DNA from: SOIA01 sp964346585 | GTDB taxonomy: Bacteria; Acidobacteriota; Aminicenantia; Aminicenantales; Aminicenantaceae | Assembly: GCA_964346585.1 (NCBI GenBank) | Contig: CAYFVQ010000069.1 | Location: forward strand, 1 to 64,000 | Length of the DNA stretch: 64,000 nt | Direction of reading: 5' to 3' | Shown: piece after piece, positions 1-8,612 of the stretch | Layout of the letters: each line of letters opens with the position of its first letter | Position numbering within the stretch: position 1 is the first letter of the stretch | Position numbers and translations under genes: made by a program | Notes under the pieces: generated by a model | The model's input: only the letters and a program-made list of their open reading frames with translations | Databases searched by the model: none | Told to the model about the DNA's origin: nothing

Positions 1-291
1 ACGACTCCGATCGACCGCATCGTCCCGGTTGATGCTGAAGGAAGCTTCCTCTACCTAGTGATCCCCGTCCTTCCTCCCCAACATGACTTCGAGCCGTTCC
101 TGCGGTTCCTCCATGACTACAAGGTTGTCACCGTAAGAGGAGGTGGAGTGTGGGGTGTTGGAACCCAATCCCTTTCCGAAGTCCTTCATCATCCGTCCTC
201 AGTGCGTGAAGTCTGCCTTTATCGCATCGGGGCCTTTGAACGGGGGCTCGACCTCAAAAAAATGGAACCGAAGAAAGCCAAGAGATGGTAA
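1..291 (+). CDS. C-terminal fragment, class II aldolase/adducin-like protein (5' end outside window)
   Basis: The frame is open from the first base, so this is the last 96 residues of a gene that begins outside the window. The stretch VVTVRGGGVWGVGTQSL followed by a helix of about 20 residues resembles the C-terminal part of class II aldolase/adducin domains, which usually read V-RGHGvfaVGk-L--A. In that family the His of the HG pair is a metal ligand; here the position reads GG, so if the assignment is right this copy may lack a ligand. The tail is basic (KKMEPKKAKRW). Family call is by motif only and tentative. Confidence 0.4.
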   Translation, partial: TTPIDRIVPVDAEGSFLYLVIPVLPPQHDFEPFLRFLHDYKVVTVRGGGVWGVGTQSLSEVLHHPSSVREVCLYRIGAFERGLDLKKMEPKKAKRW

Positions 292-384
292 AAACAAAGG
301 GACAGGTGGAAGTTCACTATAAATCCGCGTAATATATTCAGGCCTTTAATTCGTTTAAACTATAAAAATATTAGATAAGGAGGG

Positions 385-1464
385 ATGCAATTGACAGAAA
401 AGATATCGAGAAGGAATTTTATTAACAGAAGCTTTGGTCTTGGTTTTGGCGCTCTTATGTTCAAAAATTTCTCCATCCAGAAATCCCCGAAATCCACTCC
501 ATTTCCTCTGATTACCTCCAGCCATACACGCGAAACAGGTAAAAAAGCTCTGAAAGCTGGCTGGAAAATCCTGAGTGAAGGAGGCTCCGCCTTGGATGCT
601 GTGGAGAAAGCGGCCAATATTATTGAGCTAGATGGAGAAGGGCTTGGAGTGGGTTATGGAGGCCTCCCCAATGAGAACGGTGTGGTTCAGCTTGATGCGT
701 CAATCATGGATGGGAAGACCTATTCAGCCGGGGCTGTCGGATGCCTTGAAAACATTAAAACTCCCTGTTCTGTGGCCCGCATCATCATGGAACACACTGA
801 CCATGTGATGCTCGTGGGTAGAGATGCTCTGGAATTTGCCAAGATGTGGGGATTCAAAGAGGAAAATCTCCTCACTGAAAAAGCCCGGGAGATCTGGCTC
901 AGATGGAAGGAACAAATGAGCGACAGAGACGATTGGGGGACTCCAGAGCATCTGAGAGATGAATACAGAAAAGATAACGATGCCACTCATTCTATCGACA
1001 TCGAACATATCACAGGTACGGTCAATGTCCTTGCCATTGATAAAAATAACGACATCGCCGGTGTGACGACGACAAGCGGCCTGAGTTATAAAATTCCCGG
1101 GCGAGTGGGTGATTCTCCGATTATCGGAGCCGGGCTTTATGTCGACAATGAAGTCGGTGCAGCCGGTGCCACGGGAAGAGGAGAAGACGTCATCAAATCA
1201 TGCGCTTCATACTACATAGTCCTGCGGATGAAGGAAGGAAGATCTCCGCAGCAAGCCTGTGAAGACGCTTTACGAATGATCGTCGATAAATATAAAAAAA
1301 TCAGTCCGAAATTCTATCCTGGAGAACATTTCATCGCCATCAACAGAAAGGGGGAGTACGGCTGTTCCGTAATAAGCGGTCCAAAACCTGGCCGCATGTC
1401 TGTAATGAATGAGAGCGGATTCGCTGTGCACAAGGGATCATTTGTCTTTAACCTGGAGAAATAG
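385..1464 (+). CDS. Exported N4-(beta-N-acetylglucosaminyl)-L-asparaginase (Ntn hydrolase)
   Basis: Glycosylasparaginase/isoaspartyl-peptidase family enzyme that removes the Asn-linked sugar or cleaves beta-aspartyl bonds after self-processing. The N-terminus SRRNFINRSFGLGFGALM is a twin-arginine type signal, so it probably acts outside the cytoplasm. The autocleavage site is HIT-G at 208-211, making Thr210 the expected nucleophile; the family usually has HDT there. GRVGDSP (239-245) and GATGRGE (261-267) are the substrate-loop motifs. Length of 359 residues is usual. Start choice is uncertain: the AAGGAGGG at 377-384 abuts the ATG at 385 but is ideally spaced for the in-frame TTG at 391. Confidence 0.88.
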   Translation: MQLTEKISRRNFINRSFGLGFGALMFKNFSIQKSPKSTPFPLITSSHTRETGKKALKAGWKILSEGGSALDAVEKAANIIELDGEGLGVGYGGLPNENGVVQLDASIMDGKTYSAGAVGCLENIKTPCSVARIIMEHTDHVMLVGRDALEFAKMWGFKEENLLTEKAREIWLRWKEQMSDRDDWGTPEHLRDEYRKDNDATHSIDIEHITGTVNVLAIDKNNDIAGVTTTSGLSYKIPGRVGDSPIIGAGLYVDNEVGAAGATGRGEDVIKSCASYYIVLRMKEGRSPQQACEDALRMIVDKYKKISPKFYPGEHFIAINRKGEYGCSVISGPKPGRMSVMNESGFAVHKGSFVFNLEK

Positions 1465-1542
1465 GATAGCCTCTAAAATCCAGTCAAACAGAAAAAAAGA
1501 TTCGATTATACTCGCTCAATAATTCAGCAATGTTTCTCTAAT

Positions 1543-1667
1543 GTCATTGCGAACAGAGTGAGGCAATCCCATAGTGTTTTCATTGCTAGGAACGAAGTGA
1601 CGTGGCAATCTCATAAAATAAATACATTTTCCCTGTGAGATTGCCACGCTTTGCTCGCAACGACACC
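1543..1667. repeat. REP-like palindromic repeat, family A (GTCATTGCGA type)
   Basis: Three half-sites of the same unit, two forward and one inverted: 1543-1573, 1581-1613 and, inverted, 1633-1667. The core GTGGCAATCTC appears forward near 1602 and its complement GAGATTGCCAC near 1637, so 1581-1667 can fold into a long hairpin. The same unit recurs at 20149-20180 and 20333-20363. It lies between the convergent asparaginase and rhaA genes and could end transcription from both sides. Confidence 0.75.
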
Positions 1668-1743
1668 TTTGCTTTTAAAATCATTACCAAAAGAGTTGTT
1701 ATTTTACTAAGCATAAACACCTGTTTTCATTTTCTCTCTTTTC

Positions 1744-3012
1744 TTAACTTCGCTTGCTCGTGACCTCTGTCTCATAATGCTCTATTTCCTCAATCCATGA
1801 CTCTCCGGAAGGGACATCCATCATCAAACAGAAATAATCCCAGACAGACCCAAAAGGCATTGTTTTGAGCTCTTCCAAGAGGGCCAGACGGCCAAAATAA
1901 TTCCCCGAATCTTCGAACTCTTGAAGTTTTTTTCGGGGCTCGAGAAGAGCAATCAAGATGCTTTTCAGAGTGGCTCTGGCCCCGATAACCCATGCACCGA
2001 CACGATTCATGCTCGCGTCAAAATAATCAAGAGCAAAGTGGACACGTCCCAGCACATTGCTCCTGACAATCTCTTCAGATAGGCTTTTCACTTCATCATT
2101 CAAGCTGACCACATGGTCGCTATCCCAGCGTACGCCCCGGCTGACGTGGAGAAGGAGTTCTTCAGAAAACTGCAGGATGGCCGATATCTTGTCTCCGATC
2201 GATTCTGTGGGATGATAATGTCCCAAGTCAAGACAGAGCATGATTCCCTTCGACAACGCGTATCCCATGTAAAAATCATGGGAGCCGACAACAAAAGACT
2301 CGCTGCCTATGCCAAATAATTTACTCTCCACTGCATCCTTCATCTCTGAGGGGCTGTATTTCTCCGCATAAATTTCATCCAGAGCCTCTTTCAGCAGCGC
2401 ACGATGTGTCCAGCGGTCCACCGGGCTATCCTTCGTGCCGTCCGGAATCCAGAGGTTATGGATGCATGGACTTTTCAAGGACTGTCCCATATGGGCGCTG
2501 ATCGCCCGGCAGCGCTTCACGTGTTCTACCCAGAATTCACGGGTCTTTTTGTCCTTGCTGCTCAGAGTGAACCCGGACTCTGCTTTGGGATGGGAAAAAC
2601 AGGTTGCGTTAAAATCAAGCTTGATGTTCCTTTTTTTGGCCCACTCTATCCAGCTGAGATAGTGCTCCGGCTCTATTTCGTTCCGGTCAACAGGCTTTTC
2701 CCCGAAATCTCCGTACATGGCGTGCAGGTTCAATCGTTTCGGTCCGGGTATCAAGGAAAAGGCTTTATCCAGATCCATCCGGAGCTCTTCGAATGTCCTT
2801 GCTTTCCCTGGATAACTGCCTGTGGCCTGGATTCCGCCGCCTCCGGACGGCGAATCGGATATCTCAAATCCACGCACATCATCTCCCTGCCAGCAAGGGA
2901 GGGAAAGTGAGATATTCTCTAATTTTTGAATGGCTTTATCTGTATCGACGCCAATATCGGCATATTTCTGCCTGGCAAAAGTGTAAGCGTCTTTTATTTT
3001 CTCCGCATTCAT
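1744..3012 (-). CDS. rhaA: L-rhamnose isomerase
   Basis: Converts L-rhamnose to L-rhamnulose, first step of rhamnose catabolism, in the cytoplasm. At 422 residues it is full length. The metal ligands known for the E. coli enzyme align with a constant offset of five: E229 (in VESKLFG), D262 (LCLDLGHYHPTE), H289, D297 (RWDSDH) and D329 (ALDYFD). The N-terminal block CWQGDDVRGFE is also diagnostic. Start ATG is preceded by GGAGG seven bases upstream. No kinase or aldolase of the pathway (RhaB/RhaD) is next to it, although the fragment at 1-291 may be an aldolase. Transcribed divergently from the gene at 3328. Confidence 0.95.
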   Translation of the reverse strand: MNAEKIKDAYTFARQKYADIGVDTDKAIQKLENISLSLPCWQGDDVRGFEISDSPSGGGGIQATGSYPGKARTFEELRMDLDKAFSLIPGPKRLNLHAMYGDFGEKPVDRNEIEPEHYLSWIEWAKKRNIKLDFNATCFSHPKAESGFTLSSKDKKTREFWVEHVKRCRAISAHMGQSLKSPCIHNLWIPDGTKDSPVDRWTHRALLKEALDEIYAEKYSPSEMKDAVESKLFGIGSESFVVGSHDFYMGYALSKGIMLCLDLGHYHPTESIGDKISAILQFSEELLLHVSRGVRWDSDHVVSLNDEVKSLSEEIVRSNVLGRVHFALDYFDASMNRVGAWVIGARATLKSILIALLEPRKKLQEFEDSGNYFGRLALLEELKTMPFGSVWDYFCLMMDVPSGESWIEEIEHYETEVTSKRS

Positions 3013-3327
3013 TCCTGACCCTCCTCAACACAACCGTTTTGAGATTGAGTCTTTCATCGGATTGAAAAAACGGCCGTTCTTCTGCACTTATCATACGATA
3101 AAGCACCTCTTGAATTAAAGTCTCTCGGGGAAAATTATTGTGCGCAGTTTGTATTTAGTGCGTTTTTCGCATTGAGCTAGTCATAATTTGGTCATAAAGT
3201 CCAATTTGTCAAATCCTATCCCTCTGTTTTAAATCAGTTAACAAATATTTCATTTGCACTTATTATACAACTTTTTTCCTGTCAACACGAAGACAGACTA
3301 AAAAACAAATGAAAGCAAAGGTATAAT
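3013..3327. promoter_or_regulatory. Divergent control region between rhaA and the URO-D family gene
   Basis: No gene in these 315 bases. A plus-strand promoter candidate is TTGTCA 3206-3211, 17-bp spacer, TTAAAT 3229-3234. On the minus strand a TTGACA at 3212-3207 overlaps it, with AATTAT about 18 bp further, facing rhaA. A 14-base direct repeat TGCACTTATYATAC-like occurs at 3083-3096 and 3255-3268; the first copy runs into an inverted repeat TTATC-ATAC-GATAA at 3088-3101 that looks like a repressor operator. All are read by eye; none is proven. Confidence 0.4.
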
Positions 3328-4440
3328 ATGATAAAAGCAAATGTTGGAGAACGAGACCTGGTTCCGCCTGGCAAAAATACGATGCGCAAAGAAACGATGA
3401 CTCCTCGGGAAAGATGGCTGGCTGTCCTCAACCGCCAAAAGCCCGACCGCATCCCCATGGACTACTGGGCGACTTCCGAAGCCACTGAGAAAATCATGGC
3501 TTATCTCAACCGTCCCAGCGAGAGGGAGATGCTGGAGAAACTCCACGTGGATTTTGTGGTGGAGGTCGAACCAGAATACAAAGGCCCATCCATCCCTGGA
3601 CAGCATGATGAATTCGGATGCAAGTATCAAAACATTCCTTATGGAACGGGAGAGTATGAGGAATGTGTATTCCATCCCCTGGCTCGATTCGAATCTGTCG
3701 AAGAGATCAAACGTTCCTATACCTGGCCTGACCCAGATTGGTGGGATTACAGCGAGATAAAAAAACAGCTCAAGGGCAACGAAAGATATCCCATACAGGG
3801 CGGGAACTATGAACCTTTTCTGCTTTACAAGAAGCTGCGGGGAGAGGAACAGGCTTATATGGATATGGGATTGAACCCGGAAATCGTCCACTACTGCCTG
3901 GAGAAGCTCTTTCATCTGGGCTACGAGAATACCCGGCGCATACTCGAACAGATTCCAGACAAAGTGATGCTCTCCTATGTCGCTGAGGATATGGGGGCTC
4001 AGGATGACCTTCTCTTTTCACCGGCGCACATACATGAGTTCCTTATCCCGAGGATGAAGAAAGTCATCGAACTCATCCACCAGGCCGGAGCATTCGTCTT
4101 TCATCATAACGACGGGAGCATCCGCCGCATCATACCGGACATGATCGAAGCCGGAATTGATATCCTGAATCCCATTCAATGGCGCTGCGTAAACATGGAC
4201 CGTACCGAGCTCAAACAGGATTTTGGAGACAGTGTGATCTTTCATGGGGGGATGGACAACCAGCAGACTCTCCCTTTCGGTACTGTTGATGATGTCAAGG
4301 AAGAAGTGCTGGAGAACCTCCGTATTCTGGGAAATAAAGGGGGTTACATCCTTGCCCCTTGTCATAACATTCAAGCCGTCAATCCTCCGGAGAATATCGT
4401 TGCCATGTATGAAACCGGCTATGAGGAGGGATGGACATAA
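3328..4440 (+). CDS. Uroporphyrinogen decarboxylase (URO-D) superfamily protein
   Basis: TIM-barrel protein of the URO-D/MtaA/CmuA superfamily. MTPRERWLAVLNRQKPDRIP near the N-terminus and the FHHNDGSIRRIIPDMIEAGIDILNPIQ segment are typical of the family members that are not heme enzymes and often act as methyltransferases or have unknown roles. It lacks heme-pathway neighbours and is divergent from rhaA, so a role in heme synthesis is unlikely; substrate cannot be read from sequence. The start at 3328 has AAAGG seven bases upstream; ATG codons at 3382 or 3397 are alternatives that fit the usual family N-terminus better. Confidence 0.85.
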   Translation: MIKANVGERDLVPPGKNTMRKETMTPRERWLAVLNRQKPDRIPMDYWATSEATEKIMAYLNRPSEREMLEKLHVDFVVEVEPEYKGPSIPGQHDEFGCKYQNIPYGTGEYEECVFHPLARFESVEEIKRSYTWPDPDWWDYSEIKKQLKGNERYPIQGGNYEPFLLYKKLRGEEQAYMDMGLNPEIVHYCLEKLFHLGYENTRRILEQIPDKVMLSYVAEDMGAQDDLLFSPAHIHEFLIPRMKKVIELIHQAGAFVFHHNDGSIRRIIPDMIEAGIDILNPIQWRCVNMDRTELKQDFGDSVIFHGGMDNQQTLPFGTVDDVKEEVLENLRILGNKGGYILAPCHNIQAVNPPENIVAMYETGYEEGWT

Positions 4441-4597
4441 CAGAAGAGTTAGCCTCCAAAACTTCAGCAAGATAATTTGGGGCCAAGCCTTATTGAAACA
4501 GTTGGCGGGGGCTGAACTCTAGCCATCTCCTTGAGATTCTGATAAGGTCTGATCTCGATTATTTCTGACTCAAAGGCCGGACTCTAATAACTATGGT

Positions 4598-4626
4598 TTG
4601 ACCTTATATTATTTATCTCTTATAAT
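4598..4626 (+). promoter_or_regulatory. Sigma70-type promoter of asnS, apparently giving a leaderless mRNA
   Basis: TTGACC at 4598-4603, a 17-bp spacer and a perfect TATAAT at 4621-4626. The asnS ATG follows only nine bases after the -10 box, so transcription should start within about three bases of the start codon, and no Shine-Dalgarno sequence is present. Confidence 0.65.
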
Positions 4627-4635
4627 TTTCCAGAA

Positions 4636-5928
4636 ATGAAATGGATTTACATTGAAGACATCGCCGATTTCAAAGACCAGGAAGTCGAAATCCGTGGATG
4701 GCTCTACAACAAGAGGTCGAGCGGAAAAGCGCGTTTCCTCCTGATCCGGGATGGCACCGGTATTATCCAGGGCACAGTCTTCAGCCCTGAAAAGGATCAT
4801 CCTCTTTTCACAAAGTTTGACTCTCTTACACAGGAATCCTCACTCATAATCCGTGGTCGTGTCAAAGAGGAAAAGAGAGCTCCCGGAGGATTCGAAATAA
4901 ACATCGATGACATAGAGGTTCTTCAGGTCGCAAAGGACTACCCCATCACTCCCAAGGAACACAGCACGCCTTTCCTGATGGAACACCGTCACCTCTGGCT
5001 TCGTTCGCGGAAACAGCACGCCATTCTCCAGATCAGAACCGAACTCATCAAAGCCATTCATGATTTTTTTGACGGAAGAGGCTTCCGGCTTATGGATACT
5101 CCGATATTAACTCCGAGCGCCTGTGAAGGAACCACCACTCTTTTCGAAACCGAATACTTTGACCAGAAAGCCTTCCTGAGCCAGAGCGGTCAGCTCTATA
5201 ACGAAGCCACAGCCATGGCCTTCGGAAAAGTCTACTGCTTCGGTCCCACTTTCAGAGCGGAAAAATCCAAAACAAGAAGACACTTGATCGAATTCTGGAT
5301 GGTCGAGCCCGAAGTGGCATTCGCGACTCTGGACGATATCGTTGAGCTCGGGGAAGACCTGATTGTCTACATCATGGAGCGGATACTGGAGAAGAACAAA
5401 AACGAGCTCGAAGACCTGGAACGGGACACACAACCCCTGGAAAGAATAAAAAAGCCTTTCCCACGAATCACATATGACGAAGCTGTAAAAAAGGTAACAG
5501 AAAAAGGATCGAAAATGAAATGGGGTGATGACTTCGGGGCCCCGGAAGAAACACTCCTGTCTGAGATATTCGACCTTCCCGTCTCAGTGACCCACTTTCC
5601 GGCCAAGATCAAGGCATTCTACATGGAGCCTGATCCGGAGAGGCCAGAAGTCGTCCTGGGAGTGGATATGATCGCCTCAGAGGGATATGGAGAGATCATC
5701 GGAGGAGGACAGCGCATTCACGACCTGAAACTCCTGGAACAGAAGATCAAAGAACACAAGCTACCCCCTGAGGCCTATGAGTGGTACGCGGATTTGAGAA
5801 AATATGGGTCTGTTCCTCACTCTGGATTTGGTCTTGGGATTGAACGAACGCTCGCCTGGATATGCAAGATAAAGCATATCAGGGAAACCATCCCCTTCCC
5901 TCGCCTGCTCTACAAAATCTATCCCTAA
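4636..5928 (+). CDS. asnS: Asparaginyl-tRNA synthetase
   Basis: Class II aminoacyl-tRNA synthetase charging tRNA-Asn. An N-terminal OB-fold anticodon-binding domain (about 1-105) precedes the catalytic domain. Motif 2 carries FRAEKS at 206-211 and EFWMVEPE at 219-226, the latter being the AsnRS rather than AspRS signature; motif 3 is GFGLGIER at 397-404. The 430-residue length is normal. The ATG has no ribosome binding site but sits directly behind a strong promoter, suggesting leaderless translation. Confidence 0.96.
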   Translation: MKWIYIEDIADFKDQEVEIRGWLYNKRSSGKARFLLIRDGTGIIQGTVFSPEKDHPLFTKFDSLTQESSLIIRGRVKEEKRAPGGFEINIDDIEVLQVAKDYPITPKEHSTPFLMEHRHLWLRSRKQHAILQIRTELIKAIHDFFDGRGFRLMDTPILTPSACEGTTTLFETEYFDQKAFLSQSGQLYNEATAMAFGKVYCFGPTFRAEKSKTRRHLIEFWMVEPEVAFATLDDIVELGEDLIVYIMERILEKNKNELEDLERDTQPLERIKKPFPRITYDEAVKKVTEKGSKMKWGDDFGAPEETLLSEIFDLPVSVTHFPAKIKAFYMEPDPERPEVVLGVDMIASEGYGEIIGGGQRIHDLKLLEQKIKEHKLPPEAYEWYADLRKYGSVPHSGFGLGIERTLAWICKIKHIRETIPFPRLLYKIYP

Positions 5929-6012
5929 TTCCAAAAAATTATAATTTATTTGATTTCTAATCCCTAAAACTATAATATATGTGCCTTTAGACAAGGTTAA
6001 TCTCTTTCGAGC

Positions 6013-6600
6013 ATGAGCATGAGCCATAGGGTTTCAAAATTCGTATTTAAAAACCGTAAGTTTATCCACATCGCCACCGCCACGATCCCCATGCCGATTA
6101 AGTATTTTCTCAACGGAACGAGTTCGCTGCCCCTATGGATTGCGGGTTTCATCCTCATGCTGTTCGGAATAACCTTCAGGATATATTCTGCTGGCTATCT
6201 TTCAGGTGGGCATACAACAACCATTATTAATGCTGACTACATCTGTACTTCCGGTCCTTTCGCTTACATCAGAAATCCGCTTTACCTGGGGAACTTTATT
6301 ATAGGGCTGTCTCTAGGTATAACCTTCAATGAATGGTATGGATACGTTGTGTTCATCCTCCATTACATCACAGTCTATTCCATCCTCATCCCCTACGAAG
6401 AAAAGTTTTTAGCTAAAAAGTTTGGAGCCATGTACAAAGAATATAGTGACCAGACTCGACGATTCATTCCAAGGCTTAGGCCTTTCACAGACGGTCCCAC
6501 CGTCAAACCAAACTTTATACTCGGTATCTTGAGTGAGAAATATTATTTCCTCATCCTCCTCATTCTTTTTGCCATTCTCTTCATCTTGTTCGTCAAATAA
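6013..6600 (+). CDS. Isoprenylcysteine carboxyl methyltransferase (ICMT/PEMT-like) family membrane protein
   Basis: Integral-membrane methyltransferase family protein of 195 residues with about five hydrophobic segments. GPFAYIRNPLYLGNFI and the later YEEKFLAKKFGAMYKEYSDQ match the SAM-binding C-terminal half shared by bacterial ICMT-like and phospholipid methyltransferase-like proteins. Substrate unknown. A weak promoter (TTGATT 5950, 15-bp spacer, TATAAT 5971-5976) lies upstream. Two in-frame ATGs (6013, 6019) exist and neither has a clear ribosome binding site. Confidence 0.8.
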   Translation: MSMSHRVSKFVFKNRKFIHIATATIPMPIKYFLNGTSSLPLWIAGFILMLFGITFRIYSAGYLSGGHTTTIINADYICTSGPFAYIRNPLYLGNFIIGLSLGITFNEWYGYVVFILHYITVYSILIPYEEKFLAKKFGAMYKEYSDQTRRFIPRLRPFTDGPTVKPNFILGILSEKYYFLILLILFAILFILFVK

Positions 6601-6670
6601 CAAAGAATCAAGACAAGTCCTCCATCTCAGGTATCCCGCACATAAATCCGCTTTCAGAATAAAAGTAAGA

Positions 6671-6790
6671 AAAAGAGGACAGTCCACTTTTTCAGAGAAG
6701 AGGGACAGTCCCTATCTTCCTTAACAAAAGGATCGAAAGGGACAGTCCCTGAAAAAAGGGGCCTGTCCCCTTTTTTTTGGGGAATGTACC
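6671..6790. repeat. Palindromic repeat, family C (GGGACAGTCCC type), copy 1
   Basis: A string of nested palindromes built on GGGACAGTCCC and GGGGCCTGTCCCC. The block from about 6695 to 6783 is closely similar in order and sequence to 44768-44860, and a single relic hairpin is at 61484-61496. Repeats of this look are often mobilised by REP-associated tyrosine transposases (RAYTs), but no such gene is in the window. It separates the ICMT gene from rimO. Confidence 0.75.
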
Positions 6791-6846
6791 TCATTGTCCT
6801 GTTTTCGGTTTACTAATACCAAGCAACAAATTACAATTGAACTGAT

Positions 6847-8166
6847 ATGAAGAAAATCGCTCTCATCAGTTTTGGATGCGCCAAGAACCTCGTCGACAGC
6901 GAAGTCATGCTCGGACACATGGACAAAGCCGGGTATTCCTTTGTTACCAATCCAGAGGAAGCCGATATCCTTGTCCTCAACACATGCGGTTTCATCGAAC
7001 CCGCCAAAAAAGAGGCTAGTGACGCCTTGAAAGAAGCCGTCGCTTTTAAAAAAAAGGAAGAAGGGAAAAAAGTCATTGCCGTCGGATGTTATGTCCAAAG
7101 ATACCAAGACTCACTCGAACAGAAATTCCCTGAAATTGATGTTTGGTTGGGAGTAAATGACTTCGATAAAATCGTGCCTGCCATCGAAGGAAAAACATTT
7201 GAAAAATCCACAAACAGCTTCCTCTACGATCATACGTCCCCTCGCTTCAGACAAACTCCACCTGCATGGAGTTATGTCAAAATCTCTGAAGGATGCTCCC
7301 ACGAATGCTCATTCTGTGCCATCCCATTGATCAAAGGCCCCTACCAGTCCCGTCCCATTTCCTCTATTATCCAAGAGGTCGAAGCCCTCTCTCTCCAGGG
7401 TGTCAAAGAAGTCAACCTCATATCTCAGGATACAACCTATTTCGGCCGGGATAAAGGAATGGAGGAGGGATTAACTCTTCTCCTTCGAGAGCTATTGAAA
7501 ATAAAAAATATCGATTGGATCCGTATCCTTTATGGCTATCCTGAGGAGATCAGCGATTCCATCATAGAGATCATTCAGGAAGATAAAATCTGTTCTTATC
7601 TGGATATCCCTTTTCAGCACTCAGACTCAAAAATCCTCAAAAAAATGAAAAGATCCATGGATGGGAAAAGAGCGTTGGCGCTCATAGAGAAATTAAGAAA
7701 TTCAATCCCGGATATAGTCATCCGGACATCTCTGGTCGTCGGATTTCCGGGAGAAGGCAAAAAAGAATTCGACCATCTTAAAAGATTTGTGCAAGAAGCG
7801 AAGTTTGACTATCTGGGTGTCTTCTCCTACTCCAAAGAAGAGGACACGTCCTGCTTCATGCTCGGAGACCCTATCAAAGAGAGAGTCAAGAACAGGAGAA
7901 GAGACAAAATCATGGAAATTCAGGCAGATATTTCATTCCATAAGAACGAAAGATACCTCAACCAGCATGTAGATGCTCTGATTGAAGGGACTTCCAAAGA
8001 CAATCCAAGCGTGCTCATCGGACGGGGAAAATTTCAAGCACCTGAAGTGGACAGCGTGATTCTCATCGAAAAGCCTGATGATTGGGCCAATGTGGTCAAC
8101 ACGATTCAAAAGGTTGAAATCACGGGATGGGATGTATATGATTTATACGGACAACTTGCCCGATGA
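6847..8166 (+). CDS. rimO: Ribosomal protein uS12 (Asp88) methylthiotransferase
   Basis: Radical-SAM methylthiotransferase that modifies an aspartate of ribosomal protein S12. The N-terminal UPF0004 domain holds three cluster cysteines C11, C47 (NTCGF) and C81; the radical-SAM cysteines are C150, C154 and C157 in EGCSHECSFCAIP. A C-terminal TRAM domain follows about residue 370. The DSEVMLG and PAKKEASDAL segments favour RimO over MiaB. First gene of a coupled run: its stop overlaps the pgpA start by four bases. Confidence 0.95.
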   Translation: MKKIALISFGCAKNLVDSEVMLGHMDKAGYSFVTNPEEADILVLNTCGFIEPAKKEASDALKEAVAFKKKEEGKKVIAVGCYVQRYQDSLEQKFPEIDVWLGVNDFDKIVPAIEGKTFEKSTNSFLYDHTSPRFRQTPPAWSYVKISEGCSHECSFCAIPLIKGPYQSRPISSIIQEVEALSLQGVKEVNLISQDTTYFGRDKGMEEGLTLLLRELLKIKNIDWIRILYGYPEEISDSIIEIIQEDKICSYLDIPFQHSDSKILKKMKRSMDGKRALALIEKLRNSIPDIVIRTSLVVGFPGEGKKEFDHLKRFVQEAKFDYLGVFSYSKEEDTSCFMLGDPIKERVKNRRRDKIMEIQADISFHKNERYLNQHVDALIEGTSKDNPSVLIGRGKFQAPEVDSVILIEKPDDWANVVNTIQKVEITGWDVYDLYGQLAR

Positions 8167-8612
8167 AATTATTGTCAAAGGTCATCTCCACATTTTTTGG
8201 TCTGGGTTACTTCCCTGTCGCTCCTGGCACAATCACAAGTCTAGTGGTCATCCTGGCGTATAAATTCTATCTCTATCAGCTCAACTGGCCTCTCTATCTC
8301 TTGATCCTCTTTCTACTCTTTCTCGTCGGTGTCTTTACATCCACAAAATTCTCAGCAGCAGCCAACAAAAAGGATCCGCGGAAGATCGTTATCGACGAAG
8401 CATGCGGACAGCTTCTCGTCCTCTTCAGGATGTCTGAGGCCTGGTTTCCCGTCCTTGCCAGCTTTGTCCTTTTCCGGGTTTTCGATATCGTTAAGCCTTA
8501 CCCTATCAAAAAAGTGGAGGCCCTCCCAACAGGTTGGGGAATCATGCTGGATGACGTTGTCGCTGCCATATATGCGGGAGTAATCGTCAATCTTTATTTA
8601 CTCTTGAGATGA
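8163..8612 (+). CDS. pgpA: Phosphatidylglycerophosphatase A
   Basis: Inner-membrane phosphatase that makes phosphatidylglycerol from its phosphate. GYFPVAPGTITSLV and DPRKIVIDEACGQLLVLF are the conserved PgpA blocks, with the acidic DE pair presumed catalytic; about four membrane segments. It overlaps both rimO and cinA by four bases (ATGA), so translation is probably coupled. Together with plsY and gpsA downstream it gives the run a phospholipid theme. Confidence 0.92.
   Translation: MKLLSKVISTFFGLGYFPVAPGTITSLVVILAYKFYLYQLNWPLYLLILFLLFLVGVFTSTKFSAAANKKDPRKIVIDEACGQLLVLFRMSEAWFPVLASFVLFRVFDIVKPYPIKKVEALPTGWGIMLDDVVAAIYAGVIVNLYLLLR

Noticed and set aside
2404..2910. 168-codon plus-strand frame opposite rhaA
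   Set aside because: A shadow of the well-supported rhaA gene with no motifs of its own.
4441..4635. A fourth family B repeat copy
   Set aside because: Fragments such as AAGGTCTGATCTC resemble the unit, but no inverted arms could be aligned; at most a relic.
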